Assembly: GCA_964016875.1 (NCBI GenBank) | Contig: OZ024733.1 | Location: forward strand, 26,145,324-26,209,323 | Length of the DNA stretch: 64,000 nt | Direction of reading: 5' to 3' | Origin: Fallopia convolvulus | Lineage: Eukaryota; Streptophyta; Magnoliopsida; Caryophyllales; Polygonaceae | Shown here: positions 1 to 12,499 of the stretch, piece after piece | Layout: every line of letters starts with the position of its first letter | How positions within the stretch are numbered: position 1 is the stretch's first letter | Notes under the pieces: generated by a model | Databases searched by the model: none | What the model saw: the letters and a program-made list of their open reading frames with translations, nothing else | Told to the model about the DNA's origin: nothing | Translations under genes and position numbers: made by a program

Positions 1-2
1 AT

Positions 3-509
3 GACTCGTTCTAGAAGCCTCCAATTCTTAGGGTAGGAGAGTACAACTAGTGGGTTGAACAGATGAAAACTCATATCTATTCTCTTGATGGCCAACTATG
101 GAAGGTGATAGAAGTTGGTCCAGAAACTTTTGCTCTTGGAAAGGATGGAAAAACTGAAAAGACCACAACTGAGTACGATGATGTTGACTTCAAAAAACTG
201 GAAAAGAATGCTAGAGCAAAGAAGGTCTTGCATCATGCTCTCACTGAAGTAGACCTCAAGAAGGTGATAGGTTACAAAACAGCTAAAGAAATCTGGGACG
301 CTCTTAAAAGACTTCATCAAGGAAATGATGACGTAAAGAAGGACATGATCATTAGTCTCGAAGCAGAGTATGACAACATATTTCAAGGAAAAGGGGAATC
401 TCTTCGTGACTATCATTCCAGATTTCAGACGATTGTGAATCAACTGGAGTTTCTTGGTGAAGAAATTCCTCAATGGAAACTCACCAACAAGTTGATCTCT
501 GGTTTGTAA
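3..509 (+). pseudogene. gag: copia gag (UBN2-type) remnant
   Basis: From the ATG at 63 a 148-residue frame reads a copia-type Gag: MKTHIYSLDGQLWKVIE at the start, then the DIWDAL-like helix (KEIWDALKRLHQG) and the YHSRFQ segment typical of UBN2-family Gag. The same frame continues upstream to base 3 as Gag-like PPIL...WVEQ but with TAG stops at 12 and 48, so the true start was further left. The frame stops after LISGL. The usual C-terminal half with the CCHC zinc knuckle is missing: within about 90 bases the text becomes the protease active-site region. An internal deletion near 510-575 is inferred. Gag would form the virus-like particle. Confidence 0.8.
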
Positions 510-584
510 GAACCCAGAGGAGTTAAACAACTCTGGGTTCGTAAGAACTAATTTTTTCAATACAGCTTGAAGTGGGTGACCAGG

Positions 585-1850
585 AGCCCTGGTTCATTGA
601 TAGTGTGTGCTCAACTCATATGTCGTGAAACCCCATGGATTTCGTCTCACTTCAAGAATACAAGGGAGGTAAGATTACCTTCGGCAACAATAATAAAGGT
701 GGTATTTCTGGTATAGGTACGGTAAGATTTTCGGATAAGCTAACTATAGACAATGTGAATCTTGTTGATAATCTCAGTTTCAAGATACTAAGTGTTTCCC
801 AAATCTGTGCTAATGGAAAATATCAAGTTGTTTTTGATAAGAATGGTTGTCAGGTACAAGAGATTAGTTCAGGCAAAATTCTTCTGAAAGGGGTATGTGA
901 AAACAATCTGTATAAGGTGGACCCCTGTTTTGAGCCTGAAGAAAAACTGTGTCTTAGAACAGTTACAGATGTCACCGATCTCTGGCACAAGAGATTTGGT
1001 CATGCAAGCTTTCAACTGCTAGACAAACTTCACAAGCAAGAACTGGTTAGAGGATTGCCCAAAATTGATTCAAACAAGCATGAAGTTTGTGAAACTTGTG
1101 TGAGAGGTAAGCAAGTGAAGTCTTCCTTCAAATACAAGAAGGAGGTAAGTACCACTAGACCCTTAGAGCTTATCCATATTGATTTGTGTGGTCCCATGTG
1201 AATCCAAAGTCGTGGAGGAAATAGATATATTTTTGTCATTGTTGATGATTTTTCACGGTATACTTGGACAATCTTTTTGTCTTCTAAAGAACAGGTCTTT
1301 GAAGAATTTGAAGCATGGGTGAAGGTTGTTGAGAAAAAGCTTAGAGTTGCTCTTGTATCAGCCAGATCAGATCATGGAACAGAATTCGACCACTCTGAGT
1401 TTCTGTCTTTTTGCAAGAAAAATGGCATAAGTCACAACTTCCAAGAACTCCTCAACAAAATGGCGTGGTTGAGAGAAAGAATCGTTCCTTGGAGAACATG
1501 TCACGAACCATGCTTATCTCAAGTGGCCTTCCAAGGAATTTCTGGGGTGAAGCCATTAATGTATCCTGCTATGTGATGAATCGAGCCATGCTTCGTCCAC
1601 TTCTTGGAAAAACTCCGTATGAATTGCTTAGAGGAGTTAAGCCTAGTGTCGCCCACTTGCGAACCTTTGGATGCAAATTCTATGTTCACAACAATGACAA
1701 GGATAGTCTGGGAAAATTCGATCCAAGGAGTGATGTTGGGACTTTTGTAGGCTACTCCCCTCATAGCAAAGCCTACAAAGTGTTCAATAAAAGAACAAGG
1801 AGGATCGAAGAGAGTGTTCATGTGGTGTTTGATGAGAACACTATGGGAGG
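585..1850 (+). pseudogene. pol: copia pol, protease remnant and integrase
   Basis: At 593-625 the frame reads the copia protease site but with D-S-V (599-607) where retropepsins have D-S-G, and a TGA follows at 626-628. From 635 come the pre-integrase domain and the integrase zinc finger (WHKRFGH ... CETC). The core has an Asp in LIHIDLCGPM, a second in SDHGTEF and the Glu in QNGVVERKNR, matching the D,D,E triad. A TGA at 1199-1201 interrupts the core, and a single-base shift near 1435-1445 moves the frame (PRTPQQNG appears in the next frame). Integrase normally inserts the cDNA; here it could not be made in one piece. Confidence 0.85.
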
Positions 1851-3771
1851 CTCAACGATTGAAGATCTTGATGATGGTGATCAAGGATACAATCTGGTTC
1901 AAGATGACTCACTTCCAGTCTCTACAATTCTGAAAGAATCGACAGTCAGTGACTACGCTGGTGTCACCGACTCAGACAATACAAGGGGAAGGAGTCATAA
2001 TCAAAGTTCAAGTGACAGTGAGTCCGATGATGAGAAAACACCTGAAAGCAGCACAAGTGCGGAGAACTCAGAAGAAGATCCGGAGAGAACGCCTCAGACT
2101 CAAGTCAGTGACTTGACTGATATACAAGTCAGAAATTATCAACAGAAAAGTGCTCATCCTGTCACTAACATCCTCACTGATTTCTCAAAAGGTGTGCAAA
2201 CCAGATCTTCTCTGAAAAATTTCTTTGCTTTCATCTCAATGTTGGAGCCTAAAAATGTTGAACAAGCGTTGAAAGATTCGAATTGGGTCAGTGCCATGCA
2301 AGAGGAACTTCATCAATTTGAAAGAAATAAGGTTTGGCATTTGGTTCCAAGGCCAAAAGGAAGATCTGTGATTGGAACACGATGGGTGTTCAGGAATAAG
2401 CTGGATGATGAAGGAAATGTGGTTAGAAATAAAGCAAGGCTGGTAGTTAAGGGATACAATCAGCAGGAGGGCATTGACTATGATGAGACGTTTGCTCCAG
2501 TGGCTCTTCTTGAGGCTATTCGATTGCTCATTGCCTATTCTGCTCATCATGGATTTAAACTACATCAAATGGATGTCAAGACTGCCTTTTTGAATGGTTA
2601 TCTAAAGGAGGAAGTGTATGTTGAACAGACTTCGGGTTTTGAAGATGTCGCCTACCCGGATCATGTCTACAAACTGGACAAAGCACTCTATGGATTGAAG
2701 CAAGCCCCACGTGCTTGGTACGATCGTTTGTCTCAGTTCTTGATTCAACATGGCTATGTTCGAGGAGAAGTTGACAAGACTCTATTCTTGTTGAAAGAAG
2801 GAAGTCACACACTAGTTGTTCAAGTCTATGTTGATGACATCATCTTTGGTTCAACAGATGATAAGCTGGTGAAGAAGTTCGATGACCTCATGTCTAGTGA
2901 ATTTGAAATGAGCATGGTTGGCGAGCTTAAGTTCTTTTTAGGTCTTCAAGTTGTTCAAAGTGAGGATGGGACACGAGTTCATCAACAAAAGTATCTCAGA
3001 GAATGTGTTAAGAAGTTTGGTCTGGAGAATGCTAAACCTTTTGATACTCCCATGTCGCCGACTACCTCACTTGGAAAAGATGACAAGGACCCCGAGGTCA
3101 ATGCTACTATGTATCGAGGTATGATTGGATCATTGCTCTATCTCACAGCAAGTAGACCTGATATTGTGTTTGGAGTTTGTCTTTGTGGTAGATTTCAGGC
3201 CGATCCAAGAGAGTCCCACTTGAAAGCTGTTAAAAGAATTATTTGATATCTTAAGGGGACTAATAACCTATGTTTATGGTATCCAAGGGGATTTGATTTT
3301 GAGCTTGTCGGATACACAGATGCTGATTTTGTAGGGAACCGGGTTGATAGAAAAAGTACTTCAGGGATGGCTCAATTTCTTGGGCCTTGTTTTGTCTCAT
3401 GGGGATCTAGAAAGCAAAATTTTGTGGCTCTATCAACGGCAGAAGCAGAGTACATTGCAGCCGCTGCATGTTGTTCACAACTCTTAAGGATCAAGCAACA
3501 AGTTAGTGACTATGGTGTAATGTGTGGGTCAGTACCTATACTTTGTTATAACACAAGTGCTATCAACATCTCAAAGAATCCAGTGCAACATTCAAAGATA
3601 AAGCATATAGAGATAAAGCACCACTTTCTTCGAGATTGTGTTGAAAAAGGCATGGTCACTATGGAATTCTGTAGAACAAGTGATCAAAGAGCAGACATTT
3701 TCACAAAAGCCTTGAATCGTGAACCCTTTGAACAACTCCGCATGGAATTAGGTATGATCTCTCTCCAATGA
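1850..3771 (+). pseudogene. pol: copia pol, reverse transcriptase and RNase H
   Basis: After an acidic linker the RT begins near 2280 (WVSAMQEELHQFERNKVWHLV) with KARLVVKGYNQ, MDVKTAFLNG, LYGLKQAPRAW and the catalytic YVDD at about 2827. The C-terminal part carries the copia RNase H (GYTDADF, KSTSG, STAEAEYIAA, HHFLRD) and ends with a natural TGA at 3769-3771. A single in-frame TGA at 3244-3246 splits RT from RNase H (KRII|YLKG). Apart from that stop the RT-RNase H stretch is open for about 780 codons, so it is the best preserved part of the element. Confidence 0.92.
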
Positions 3772-4495
3772 TCTGTTTCCCTACATGAACTCCCTCGATG
3801 ATTGACTAGAATTGATTGCTTTGCACATGTTTTGAAATCATTCTTTTATGGTGTAATTCTTAGACATACTTCATAGACATCATGCTTAGGAAACCCCATG
3901 CAATTTAATTGTCAATGACTTTCACTACATTCAGTATGCGTGCAACTTTTTGAGCTCTTTGTTTTGGCCCAAAAGAATCAACTTGATGATCCTAACCCTC
4001 TTTACAAGCCCAAATGATAGTTGATTCTAAAGCCTGTCCCTAAACTATCATGTTTGAGAGTCTCTATGAGCCCACTTTTGAAATTCATTATTAAACGGAG
4101 ACTTATCATCATGATCGACAAATCCTCAAAAATAAAGTTTTTACTTGGTTCTCTTTGGCACTTCCTGTGCAAATCCATCACCAAGTAAGTTCTTAAATGA
4201 GAAAGTCATGTGTGTACAAAAGTCACAGACATATGAAGATAGCAGTTTTGTGATAAGAGTCGCCGATGTGTTCAAGGTCAGTGACTGTGATTTCTGGCGC
4301 GAGAAAAAGATCATGGCTTAACAATATCTTTTGAAATTGGAAAGTGTATTTCAAAAAGGGAGGAAAGAGAAGATCTTGTGATTTGATAACTTCCTTAATG
4401 ATGGAAGTGGACTCCACACTTTTCTCAATTCTTCTCTCTCTCTCGACTTCTACTCTCTCTCGAACCCAAAACCCTCGAACCTTCATTCTTCTCCA
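3772..4495 (+). other. untranslated spacer inside the copia element
   Basis: No coding frame with recognisable content was seen. The last 100 bases are CT-rich (TTCTCTCTCTCTC around 4425-4465) and lead directly into the ATG of the next ORF, so they may act as its leader. Confidence 0.5.
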
Positions 4496-6364
4496 ATGGC
4501 GTCTCCCTCCAACTCAAACCTCCCTGCTTCTCCCAAGACTAAAACCGAAAGCCCTGAATCGGCAAAGAAGAAGATTCTCGCCCTCTTTGGTGACGATTTT
4601 TTCGAGCCCTTTTGTCTGGGGAATCGTCTTCCTCAACCGTTCCCCCAACCGCCATGGAACCTCCATCTCAAAACCTCATTCCTCCATAAAAACAGAATCC
4701 AAACCCTTCTCCTCCAAAATCAACTCCCTCATCTCCCATTGCCACTCAGAAACCCCAAAATCCCCTTCCTCAAGTCGAAACCAAAACCCTAACCCTCTCA
4801 CCAGTGTCTGGAAAAACGCGCCAAACGGCGCAATCAATGGCTTTTCCAGAAACTGGTGAATCTCCCTTACCCAAACCCTCTGACCAAGAGATTGTAGAGG
4901 AAGAGAGAGTGAAGACTCTGATTATGGGGTCAATGGAGTTTGAGGAAACGGAGAAAGTCGTCGGGTCTTTTGCAGAAGGAAAAGAAGAAGAGGCTGGTGA
5001 AGAGGAGAACCAACGGCTAGAAAAGGCTGTCAATGACTCCTCAAAAGTCATCCACACTAATACTGGTGTGAAGAATGTCGACAAGGTGGATGACAAGGAC
5101 TTCTCCCAAAAGGAACCAACAGAAATTTCTGAAGAAGGTACACCCTCTGATCCCATCTTGGTTTCTAAGAAATCCAAATATGGTGATTCTGTTAAGAGAA
5201 ATTTAGAAAAAGATCTCTTTGGAGATGATTCTAAGTTGATTAAGGATGATGAGATTGAAATGCCGCCCTAAGACTAGATCTGCTAGTGCTAGAACCTCGG
5301 ATGTGGCTCTTAAAGCCAAGAAGGGCAAGGGGTTGGAAACCCCTGAGGCTGCCTCAGAGGGAGGCAATTCTTCTTTCTCTGAGAAAGTCACTAGGAAGAA
5401 AAGTGGGAGATCTCCTAAGTTTGTTGTTGGGTCTAGCAAAAAGAGTAAGAAAACCGGTGTGAGCATTGATATGTCGTCTAGGGATTTCACTAAGGATCTG
5501 TTGTGGGATGAAAGTTTCATGAAGGAGTTCAAACTGACAAAGGTCATTGACTGGTTAAAAAAGCATAAATGGGACAAGTTAGTGCAGGGGGAGCATGAAT
5601 ACAATCCTCTGATGGTTAAAATGTTCTATGAAAATCTGGTGATTGAAGATACAGGGAATATGACCATAGGGAGATACACTAGCAAGGATGTTAGTGACAT
5701 TCTGGAGATCCCTCATGAAGGTTTTGCTGAGTACTACAAAGGAGGTTGGCCTGAAGGGGTCGATGACTGTGAGATCATCAAAACTGTCACTGACAGTGAT
5801 GATAATTTCACTAGCCCCTATTTGGTCAACAAGATGGGAATAGAGAAGAAGGTAATGTTCAATTATCTCATCAGCAACCTACTGCCAAGGGAACTAAAAA
5901 GGAATGCTGCCTCCATTCAAGATCTGCTAGTCATGGACAAGATCATAAGAGGAAAGAAAGTCAACATGCCACGTCTGATTATGCTTCACATGAAGCACGT
6001 GCTTGAAACTGCCAAACATGCTCTTCCCTACGGAATGCTGATTGCTTTGATGATGTATGAGCATAAGGTCTATGTGGATAGCCGTGCTGATGTCCTCAAC
6101 ACCAGAGTTCTCAACAAAGAAATGATTAGGAAGTTTGGATGGAACTGGGTTGATGGACAGTGGGTGTCAAAGATATCTGAAGTCAGTGACAAGGGCAACC
6201 AGGAAGAAGGAATGAAGTCTGCTCCATCGAACGATGAGTTGAAGGAAATCAGGGAGCAGAATATGATTCTGAAGGGAATGATGGAGAGGCTTCAGAATAT
6301 GGTCGGCAATGCACTTTCAAAGCTTGATGCAATAGAGGAGAGGCTCAATGACTTTGGAGCCTGA
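4496..6364 (+). pseudogene. extra 3' ORF of the Sirevirus, plant 'transposon protein' (Transposase_32-like) domain
   Basis: A long coding stretch lies between pol and the 3' LTR, the place where Sireviruses carry an env-like or accessory ORF. It starts at 4496 (MASPSNSNLPASPKTK), shifts frame near 4605, has an in-frame TAA near 4687, runs through an acidic Ser/Glu-rich part (4804-5271), shifts again near 5262 and stays open to 6364. The last 372 residues begin basic (KAKKGKG, KSKKTG) and then show the pattern LMVKMFYENL, YTSKDVSDILEIP, LISNLLPRELKRNAAS, RLIMLHMKHVL, LPYGMLIALM. I recall this arrangement from the plant 'putative transposon protein' domain. The C-terminus (ELKEIREQNMILKGMMERLQ) looks like a coiled coil. 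No signal peptide or membrane span is evident, so a true envelope is not supported. Function unknown. Confidence 0.65.
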
Positions 6365-6802
6365 TGTCAGTGACTGTCGTACACTCATGACCTTCTCCAT
6401 CCCTTTCTTCTACCCTTGCCACATTATTTCCCCACTTTAAAAAGACTTTTCTTTTTAGTTCAATATGGTTGTAACGTATTTCTAGATTGTGTGTGTTTGC
6501 ATCGTACTTTTATTTTGCCATGGTGGATGACTTTCTATGACTGTTTTGATATTATGCCTTAAGTTTCTATATTTGCCTCTGATTTATTTTCTTGTTTTAG
6601 CAATCTTTTTGATGATGCCAAAAGGGGGAATTAACTAGGGAACATGTTTATTAGGGGATCAATAAACTGAAATCATGTGGTTGCTAAGTTTAGGGGGAAC
6701 TTTTTATGATTTTTGTGCTTTGCTCTTTCTATTATGGTGTTTTTGTATGTTGGATAGTTTTTATCAGAACATGTTGTTTGTCACCATCAAAAAGGGGGAA
6801 TT
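6365..6802 (+). other. 3' non-coding region with duplicated polypurine tracts
   Basis: AT-rich tail of the element. Two copies of a purine tract occur, at 6619-6630 (after GATGATGCC) and at 6788-6800 directly before the LTR. The second should prime plus-strand DNA synthesis. Duplicated tracts of this type are a Sirevirus trait. Confidence 0.7.
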
Positions 6803-7605
6803 TGTTAGAAGATGGAAGTTTGAGTTTTCATGGTTCCAGAGTCAGTGACCCTAAGTTTGCAAGTCGAGTCGGCGACTAGGCAAAGTCACTAACATAACCA
6901 GCTGGCGAAGTGATCTATTTACGGAAGGAATGCACAGATCATGTGCGTTTAATTGAAGACAACTGTGTTGTTCTATTTTAGGAGAAGATCATCAAAAGAG
7001 TGCTAAAATCAAGATGAAGATAATTACAATTCTCCTAGAATATTTGAGTATGCGTACAATTGTATATTTGGAAAGATTTGTAAAAGATTAAGTGTATATT
7101 GTTTTCCTAATCGAATGGAAAATAATATACATGAGATCTCTCTTACCTTAGTTTAAATACTCTTGTGTTTAGGCTAATTGGTAACACTTGAGAGCTTAAT
7201 TTTTACATCGTGTGTAAGAAAGAAAGAGTGTGCTTGCGTGGGATTCGTACAAGTGGTGAGTCAAGAGATCTTAGGCGTAGCGTGAGATTGAGAGTGTGAG
7301 TGCAAAGGTAGAGTGTGGTTCAAGGGCGTGGGATTCATTCTTGTACACGGGAGAGCTTTGTAATCACTAAAGAAATCAATAGAGCGAGTCTAAGGACTCT
7401 TGAAATCCGACCAAGTGATAAACTTGGAAGGGAGTGGTTTTTCTCTAAGTAAACTAGTTGGTTTACGAAGAGTTTCCACTATACATCGTTTGTCATTGAC
7501 CGTTGGTAACGTTGATTTTACTGTTTGTTTATTCCGCTGCTTTATTACTCAAAGTCGACGACTTCGCAGGAGTTGCCGACTTGTCCTAGTACTAACGGTC
7601 CTACA
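6803..7605 (+). repeat. 3' LTR of the copia element (about 803 bp)
   Basis: It begins TGTTAGAAGATGG right after the polypurine tract and ends CCTACA, giving TGT..ACA ends. Flanking DNA from 7606 aligns with the host repeat copies at about 8765 and 15490. The 5' LTR is outside the window, so neither the right edge nor the target duplication can be confirmed by pairing. Confidence 0.65.
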
Positions 7606-9628
7606 GATTGGAATAGTTCAGAACCACAACAAACAACTTAACTATCCAAATCGGAATCTACAATATATATGCACATCATCGGGATGTGATGTCGAGATAA
7701 CCAATCAAAGCGAAGAACTTAGGGTTTTTAATGATGTTAGACATATTCGATATTTGACGTCAAGATAACTAACCCTAAAATATGTGACGTCAAGATAACT
7801 AACCCTAACGAATAATCAAATTGTTTGAATTAACCAGTAGACTATAGTTATAGTTAAAAATTAATTAATATTGCCCAAATTGTCCAGGTTTTTTTTGCAC
7901 TCCAACAAACCATCTCCCGAATTTGAGAGTATTTTTTGTACTTACATCCCAAAAATGGCCTCTTTGGCGCCGATATTTAGCGACCATGTGGTCGCTAAAT
8001 ACTAGGCCAGATATAGAGACCATGTGGTCGGCAAATTAAATACTACACCTGTATTTAGCGACTAGCGACCATATGGTCGCTAATACTGGCGTCAATTTTC
8101 CCGCGAAGTTTTAACGACCATTTGTTATGAGGTTGCTAAGTGTTTTCTTATCTTTGATTTGGTCACTTTTAGCGACCATATTCAGTTGTTCCTGAATCCC
8201 GGACACTAAATCAACGAAATGGTGTAGTGCAAGATAACTAACAAAGTAAGTGAAATTTACCTTGTTCAAAAAAAATGAATTTGCAAGGTGATGAACTCTG
8301 ATGACTATTTAGTCAGTTTAAATAAACTAATTTATGTAGTTACAAAATTTCCATTTCAAAATTATTTGAATTTGTTAGAATGATAAATTCTTAAGGAACA
8401 AGTGATTGAATTCTATTTATGATAACTGAAGTTATATATTTACTCCTCAATATTAGTTTGTGAAGATGACCAAATCTAACAAAAACGACTCAATTACCTT
8501 TAATTATATTATGGATTGATGATGATAACAAAGATGATGGCAATGACAACGATGATGATATAATAAATTACTAGCCGGTATGTTAAACCACTAATAGCAG
8601 AAGCTTTTGTATGTAAACCGGTAAGGATTATCTATCTAATCCACTTTTTACAATCCACTTCATAGTCTACTTGATTTGATTTGTGAAAAGTGAACGGAAT
8701 ATATTAAAAGGACTAGGTTACTGTTAGATATTCATCTTATAAAATGAAAAAATTATGAGAAACTATATAGATGGAAATAATTCCTAATCCCAACATTCCA
8801 ACAAACAACTTAACTATTCAAATTCGAATCGACAATATATGAAATCCAAATGAGATGTCAAGATAACCAACTGCAACAAGAACTTAGTGTTAGTAATGAA
8901 ATTGGACGTATTCGATAGGTGGAATCAAGATAACTAACAAACCAAGTTAAATTTAGCTTCTTCAAAAACAATATGCATTTACAAAGTAATGAACTTTAAC
9001 GACTATTTAGTCGATTTGATTGAACTAATTTATCCAGTTACAAAATTTCCATTTAAAAATTAATTCAATTTGTTAGGATAATTAAGTCTAAGGAACAACT
9101 GATAAACTTCTATTTATGATAAGTGAAGTTATAGATTTACTTCCCGATATTAGTTTGTCAAGACGACCAAATCTATCAAAAATGACTAAGTTACCTTTAG
9201 ATATTCACTTTAGAAAATGATAAACTATGAGAAATTAACTTTGTACATGGGAATAATTCCTAATCCCAACGAACAACTTAATTATCCAAATTCGAATCTA
9301 CAATATATGTACACAACACTAGGATGTGATGTCAAGATAACCAATCACAAAGAAAAACTTAGGATTTTTAAGGAAGTTAGACATATTCGGTATGTGACGT
9401 CAAGATAACTAACCCTAATGAATAATTTAATTGTTTGACTTAACCGGTAGACTATAGCCATAGTTAGAAATTAATATGGCCTAGATTGTCCAGGTGTTTT
9501 TTATATTCCAACAAACCGGTTTCTGAATTCGACGATATTTTTTATACTTAGATTACATATATCCTTGAAAATATATTTACCATTTCAAGATAACTAACCC
9601 TAATGAATAATTTGAATGAATTAATTTA
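7606..9628. repeat. dispersed, partly tandem AT-rich repeat upstream of the zinc-finger gene
   Basis: Blocks starting with a CAACTTAACTATCCAAAT-like phrase, followed by 'ataaccaatca', 'gataactaaccctaa' and 'aaccggtagac', occur at about 7630, 8810, 9265, 15520, 22650 and 23060. About 1 kb of this stretch (8495-9560) also matches 22350-23400. No conserved coding frame is visible; the short frames are not shared between copies. It forms the outer part of the left arm of the segmental duplication described in the findings. Confidence 0.7.
7945..8229 (+). mobile_element. small CACTA-type terminal fragment with GCGACCA/TGGTCGC motifs
   Basis: It interrupts a copy of the AT-rich repeat. It contains several copies of the palindromic phrase GCGACCAnnTGGTCGC (7979-8000, 8066-8081) and degenerate versions, and ends GGTGTAGTG, whose complement is CACTACACC. 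The same subterminal motif marks the CACTA end at 28480-28829. The left edge is uncertain and no matching CACTA start was found, so this may be a deleted or solo end. Confidence 0.5.
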
Positions 9629-9959
9629 GAGAAATTAGTACCCCATGCCCCACTTTGTAAATTTGTTTGCAAAAATGCCTTCTTATTTGTAATGTTACAT
9701 CAATGCCAAAAAAAATAGCATAAATGCCCAAAAATATAGCAAAAATGCCCAAAATCATGCCCTTTCCTATTTTAGACAAATATTAAAATAATTCAATTTT
9801 CTTTATAATTGAAAACTAAATTTCTAATAAAATAATTTTAAATTTATTTGTAGCTTTAAATTAAATTGCTTTTAAAATAAATAAATTTAATCACTTTGAT
9901 AATTAACTTACCTATTGAATTGAATTCCCCATAGATAAACCCTAAACTTACCTTCCCCA

Positions 9960-12480
9960 TTCATCTCTCACCTCCCTCCTGTTTCAAATGATTTGAAGGC
10001 GACCCGTTTGAACAAGATTTTTGATACAAATGGCATTGATTTTGCAGTATGAGGTCAGCAACATTAAAGATTTGAAGGAAATTAATGTTTCTTTAATAAA
10101 ATTAGGTATTATTGAAGAAGCTTTGTTCTCTCTCATCTTTAATTCCTTTTATTTTCTTCTATGATCAATTCATCATCATTTGCCTTTTGGTTTCAGGCGA
10201 TTCAAGTTTGATCTTTTGATGATTATTCCGGAATTGGTAGCCTTCCAATTGATTCTTTAGTGATTGCATTGGGAGCGGCGTCGGAAATCTCATTCCAAGA
10301 GATAACCTCGCTCAAGTCGCGCCTTTCACCGTCGCCCAGTAACCCCGCTGCAAGACCGTGATCGTCCTCGTCTCACCAATCCTTTCACGCCTCTAATCAT
10401 TCTCGTCGTTGGTCGTCTCTGTCGTCGGATTCGCGTGCTCGTTGCAGACCGTCGACCCATCCATGTCTCACTAAACAAGCGCCATTGTCGTTGTTCTAGT
10501 TGTGGTCGCCAATCGCGCCACGAGTCCGTCGTCCATCTCGCCCCGTCTCTCCACTTCGCCTATGCCACCGGCTTGCCGATCCTTCCTTCGGGTGCAACAA
10601 CCCTATTTCGTCCAGTTTTCGGCTTAGACCTCACCGAGCCGTCGGGGCAGAAGAAGAAGAGTGTAGCCGTTGACATCGGTGCCACCCTCCTCCGTTTCCG
10701 ATCTAAAGTTCGATCCAAATTGCGAGGTCGGGTTTTGTCTTGATATGCAGTTATGCGTTTGATTTGGTTTCTACCTAATTAATTTGAGGGGGCCACTTGT
10801 ATTTGTGTTTGGCCTCTAATACTTATGTGCAAATTATGTTTGACTTGTTGAATGTCTCGTGGGTGTATATAATTGCTTGAGGTTAGTTTATTTAATTGGT
10901 TTTCAATTAAGCAAACCAATTGGAGTGTTCAATCTTTGATGTCTCGATTGGTGTAAAAATATACTATCCTTTTCAATTAAATTAGAATGGTTGTTGTGTA
11001 GTCCGATTTTGATGGGAATCCCTTCTCGGTTGGTTTGATCTTTATTGGGATTCAGTTAGTAGTTTAGGCCTACGATTATGAATTGCATGTTACCTCGGCT
11101 TATCGTTGTGTGATAACATTTGTTTAGCCTTGGTTGTAACCCCTTTTGGTTTAGGAAGGTTTTACTTTGGGTGTCTTGAATGTAGAATCCACTTTGATAC
11201 TTAAATGTGTATGTTTGTGTGAGAATGGGGTTTGAAGTTTCCACTTTGGAATTTGGACTTCGAAACCCTTGAGCTTATAAGTTTCGTGTCGGTTAAGGCT
11301 AAGTTTTGAAATACGAGTTTGTTGAGAAATGATGATGTTGGTTCATGAGTTGTCGTGTCTAAACTCTGGCTAAAAATAATAAAATTAAGTCGAACATCTT
11401 TTGTTTGGATACCATGGTAGTATGGTGGCTTGCACTTGGTGAGACCACTATAGTGTGTTTGCCTTGAATCGAAAGTTACTTCTCGTGGTTAGTCGATTAA
11501 CCGTGAACGTTATGATTCGTAGGTCTTTAGTTTCGACGCATTTCTTACTTCATTCGAGGATCGCCTTCCAGGTAAGTCGTTCTCGACTTGCTCGACCCTA
11601 TTCTAGTCTTGTTAGATTTCATGCCGTGATTGTGAGATTGTTTTTGGGAACTAGTCCCGAATGTATGTTTTCCTTGCGAAATGTTTTATTGTATGATATG
11701 AAGTGCTTTCCATTTTAAACGTTTTCTCGTAAAAGAAATGGTATTGTTTTCTCTGTGCTGGCAGCGTAACCGGCACGATCATGTGCGATGATTGTCGGTG
11801 GCGAAGAGGCGTAGCCATGGTCGTGGGTCGGCCGGGCCCCTTTAAAAATAAAATTGATTGCTTGTTTTTGGCAAGTGCTCCGGTGGAGGCTTGACCAGGG
11901 GTTGGAAGGATGACGTATATGAAAAGTGGGAGGCTCTGCCTCTGCACTCGGGCGCATGTGAGTTAGCGTCGTAGAATGGAATGCAACGGTGGGAGGAAGA
12001 ATTGTATTTTCAAATAGGTTTGTGAATGATTTTTGCTTGTGTTTGTGTGTGGTTGCTTATTTGGTTCCTGACTTGTGAATTGTTGGTATGTTTGATGAAT
12101 TGATTGTTTCATTGTGTTTCCTTTCACTTGTTGAATGTCGAATTGTTGGTTATTGGTTCAAACGCTTTACCTTTGTCGATTGTTGGTTATTGTTTCAAAT
12201 GCTTTACTTTGTCGCTTGTTATTTAGATTGTTGGTATGTGTACTGGACTATTATGTTTTGTTCTATTCGCTTGTTGAAGGTCAAGTTCTTGGTTATTAAT
12301 TGTTTTCAAACGTCTGACTTTTGCCGCTTGTTTTCTAGCTTGCCTAGGATAGTAGCTGACCCCTCGGGGACCTTTATTTTTTAGTTTCAAGTACTTCTGC
12401 AGGTCTCGTGTTGGAGCCTAGGCATGATGCTGCAGCGGGATGTTGATGCACGCGTCATTAGTTGTTGAAGTGTTTGAGTG
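9960..12480 (+). other. gene-like but unrecognised interior of the MULE
   Basis: From 10020 an ATG opens a short frame (MALILQYEVSNIKDLKE), followed by an AT-rich, intron-like stretch ending TTTGGTTTCAG at 10197. A markedly GC-rich segment follows at 10260-10745, with a 102-residue frame (10435-10743, Arg/Ser-rich) that I do not recognise. 10750-12400 is AT/GT-rich and intron-like, apart from a GC-rich patch at 11760-11960. The contrast with the AT-rich surroundings suggests captured host-gene sequence, but no product can be named. It could also be untranslated DNA of another retroelement. Confidence 0.35.
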
Positions 12481-12499
12481 TCCAATGTTTAGTTGTTGG

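Larger units (their letters stand above)
1..7605 (+). mobile_element. Sirevirus-like Ty1/copia LTR retrotransposon, 5' end outside window
   Basis: The order gag, protease remnant, integrase, reverse transcriptase, RNase H on the plus strand is that of Ty1/copia. The RT/RNase H text (YVDDIIFGS, RGMIGSLLYLTASRPDI, DRKSTSG, ALSTAEAEY) resembles the Sirevirus (SIRE1/Maximus) branch. Other Sirevirus traits are a long region with an extra ORF between pol and the 3' LTR, and more than one AAAGGGGGAA polypurine tract (6621-6630 and 6791-6800). The 5' LTR and primer site lie left of base 1. Stops, frameshifts and a gag deletion make this copy unable to encode its own proteins. After 7605 the sequence matches the dispersed host repeat also seen near 8790 and 15510, which supports the right edge. 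Confidence 0.88.

Noticed and set aside
4344..4859. 171-residue frame overlapping the Sirevirus accessory ORF
   Set aside because: Ser/Thr/Pro-rich by-product of a CT-rich region in another frame; the alternative frames fit the acidic ORF better.
4496..6364. Retroviral envelope gene
   Set aside because: Position fits, but no signal peptide, membrane span or glycosylation-type features are seen; the text fits a plant transposon-type domain.
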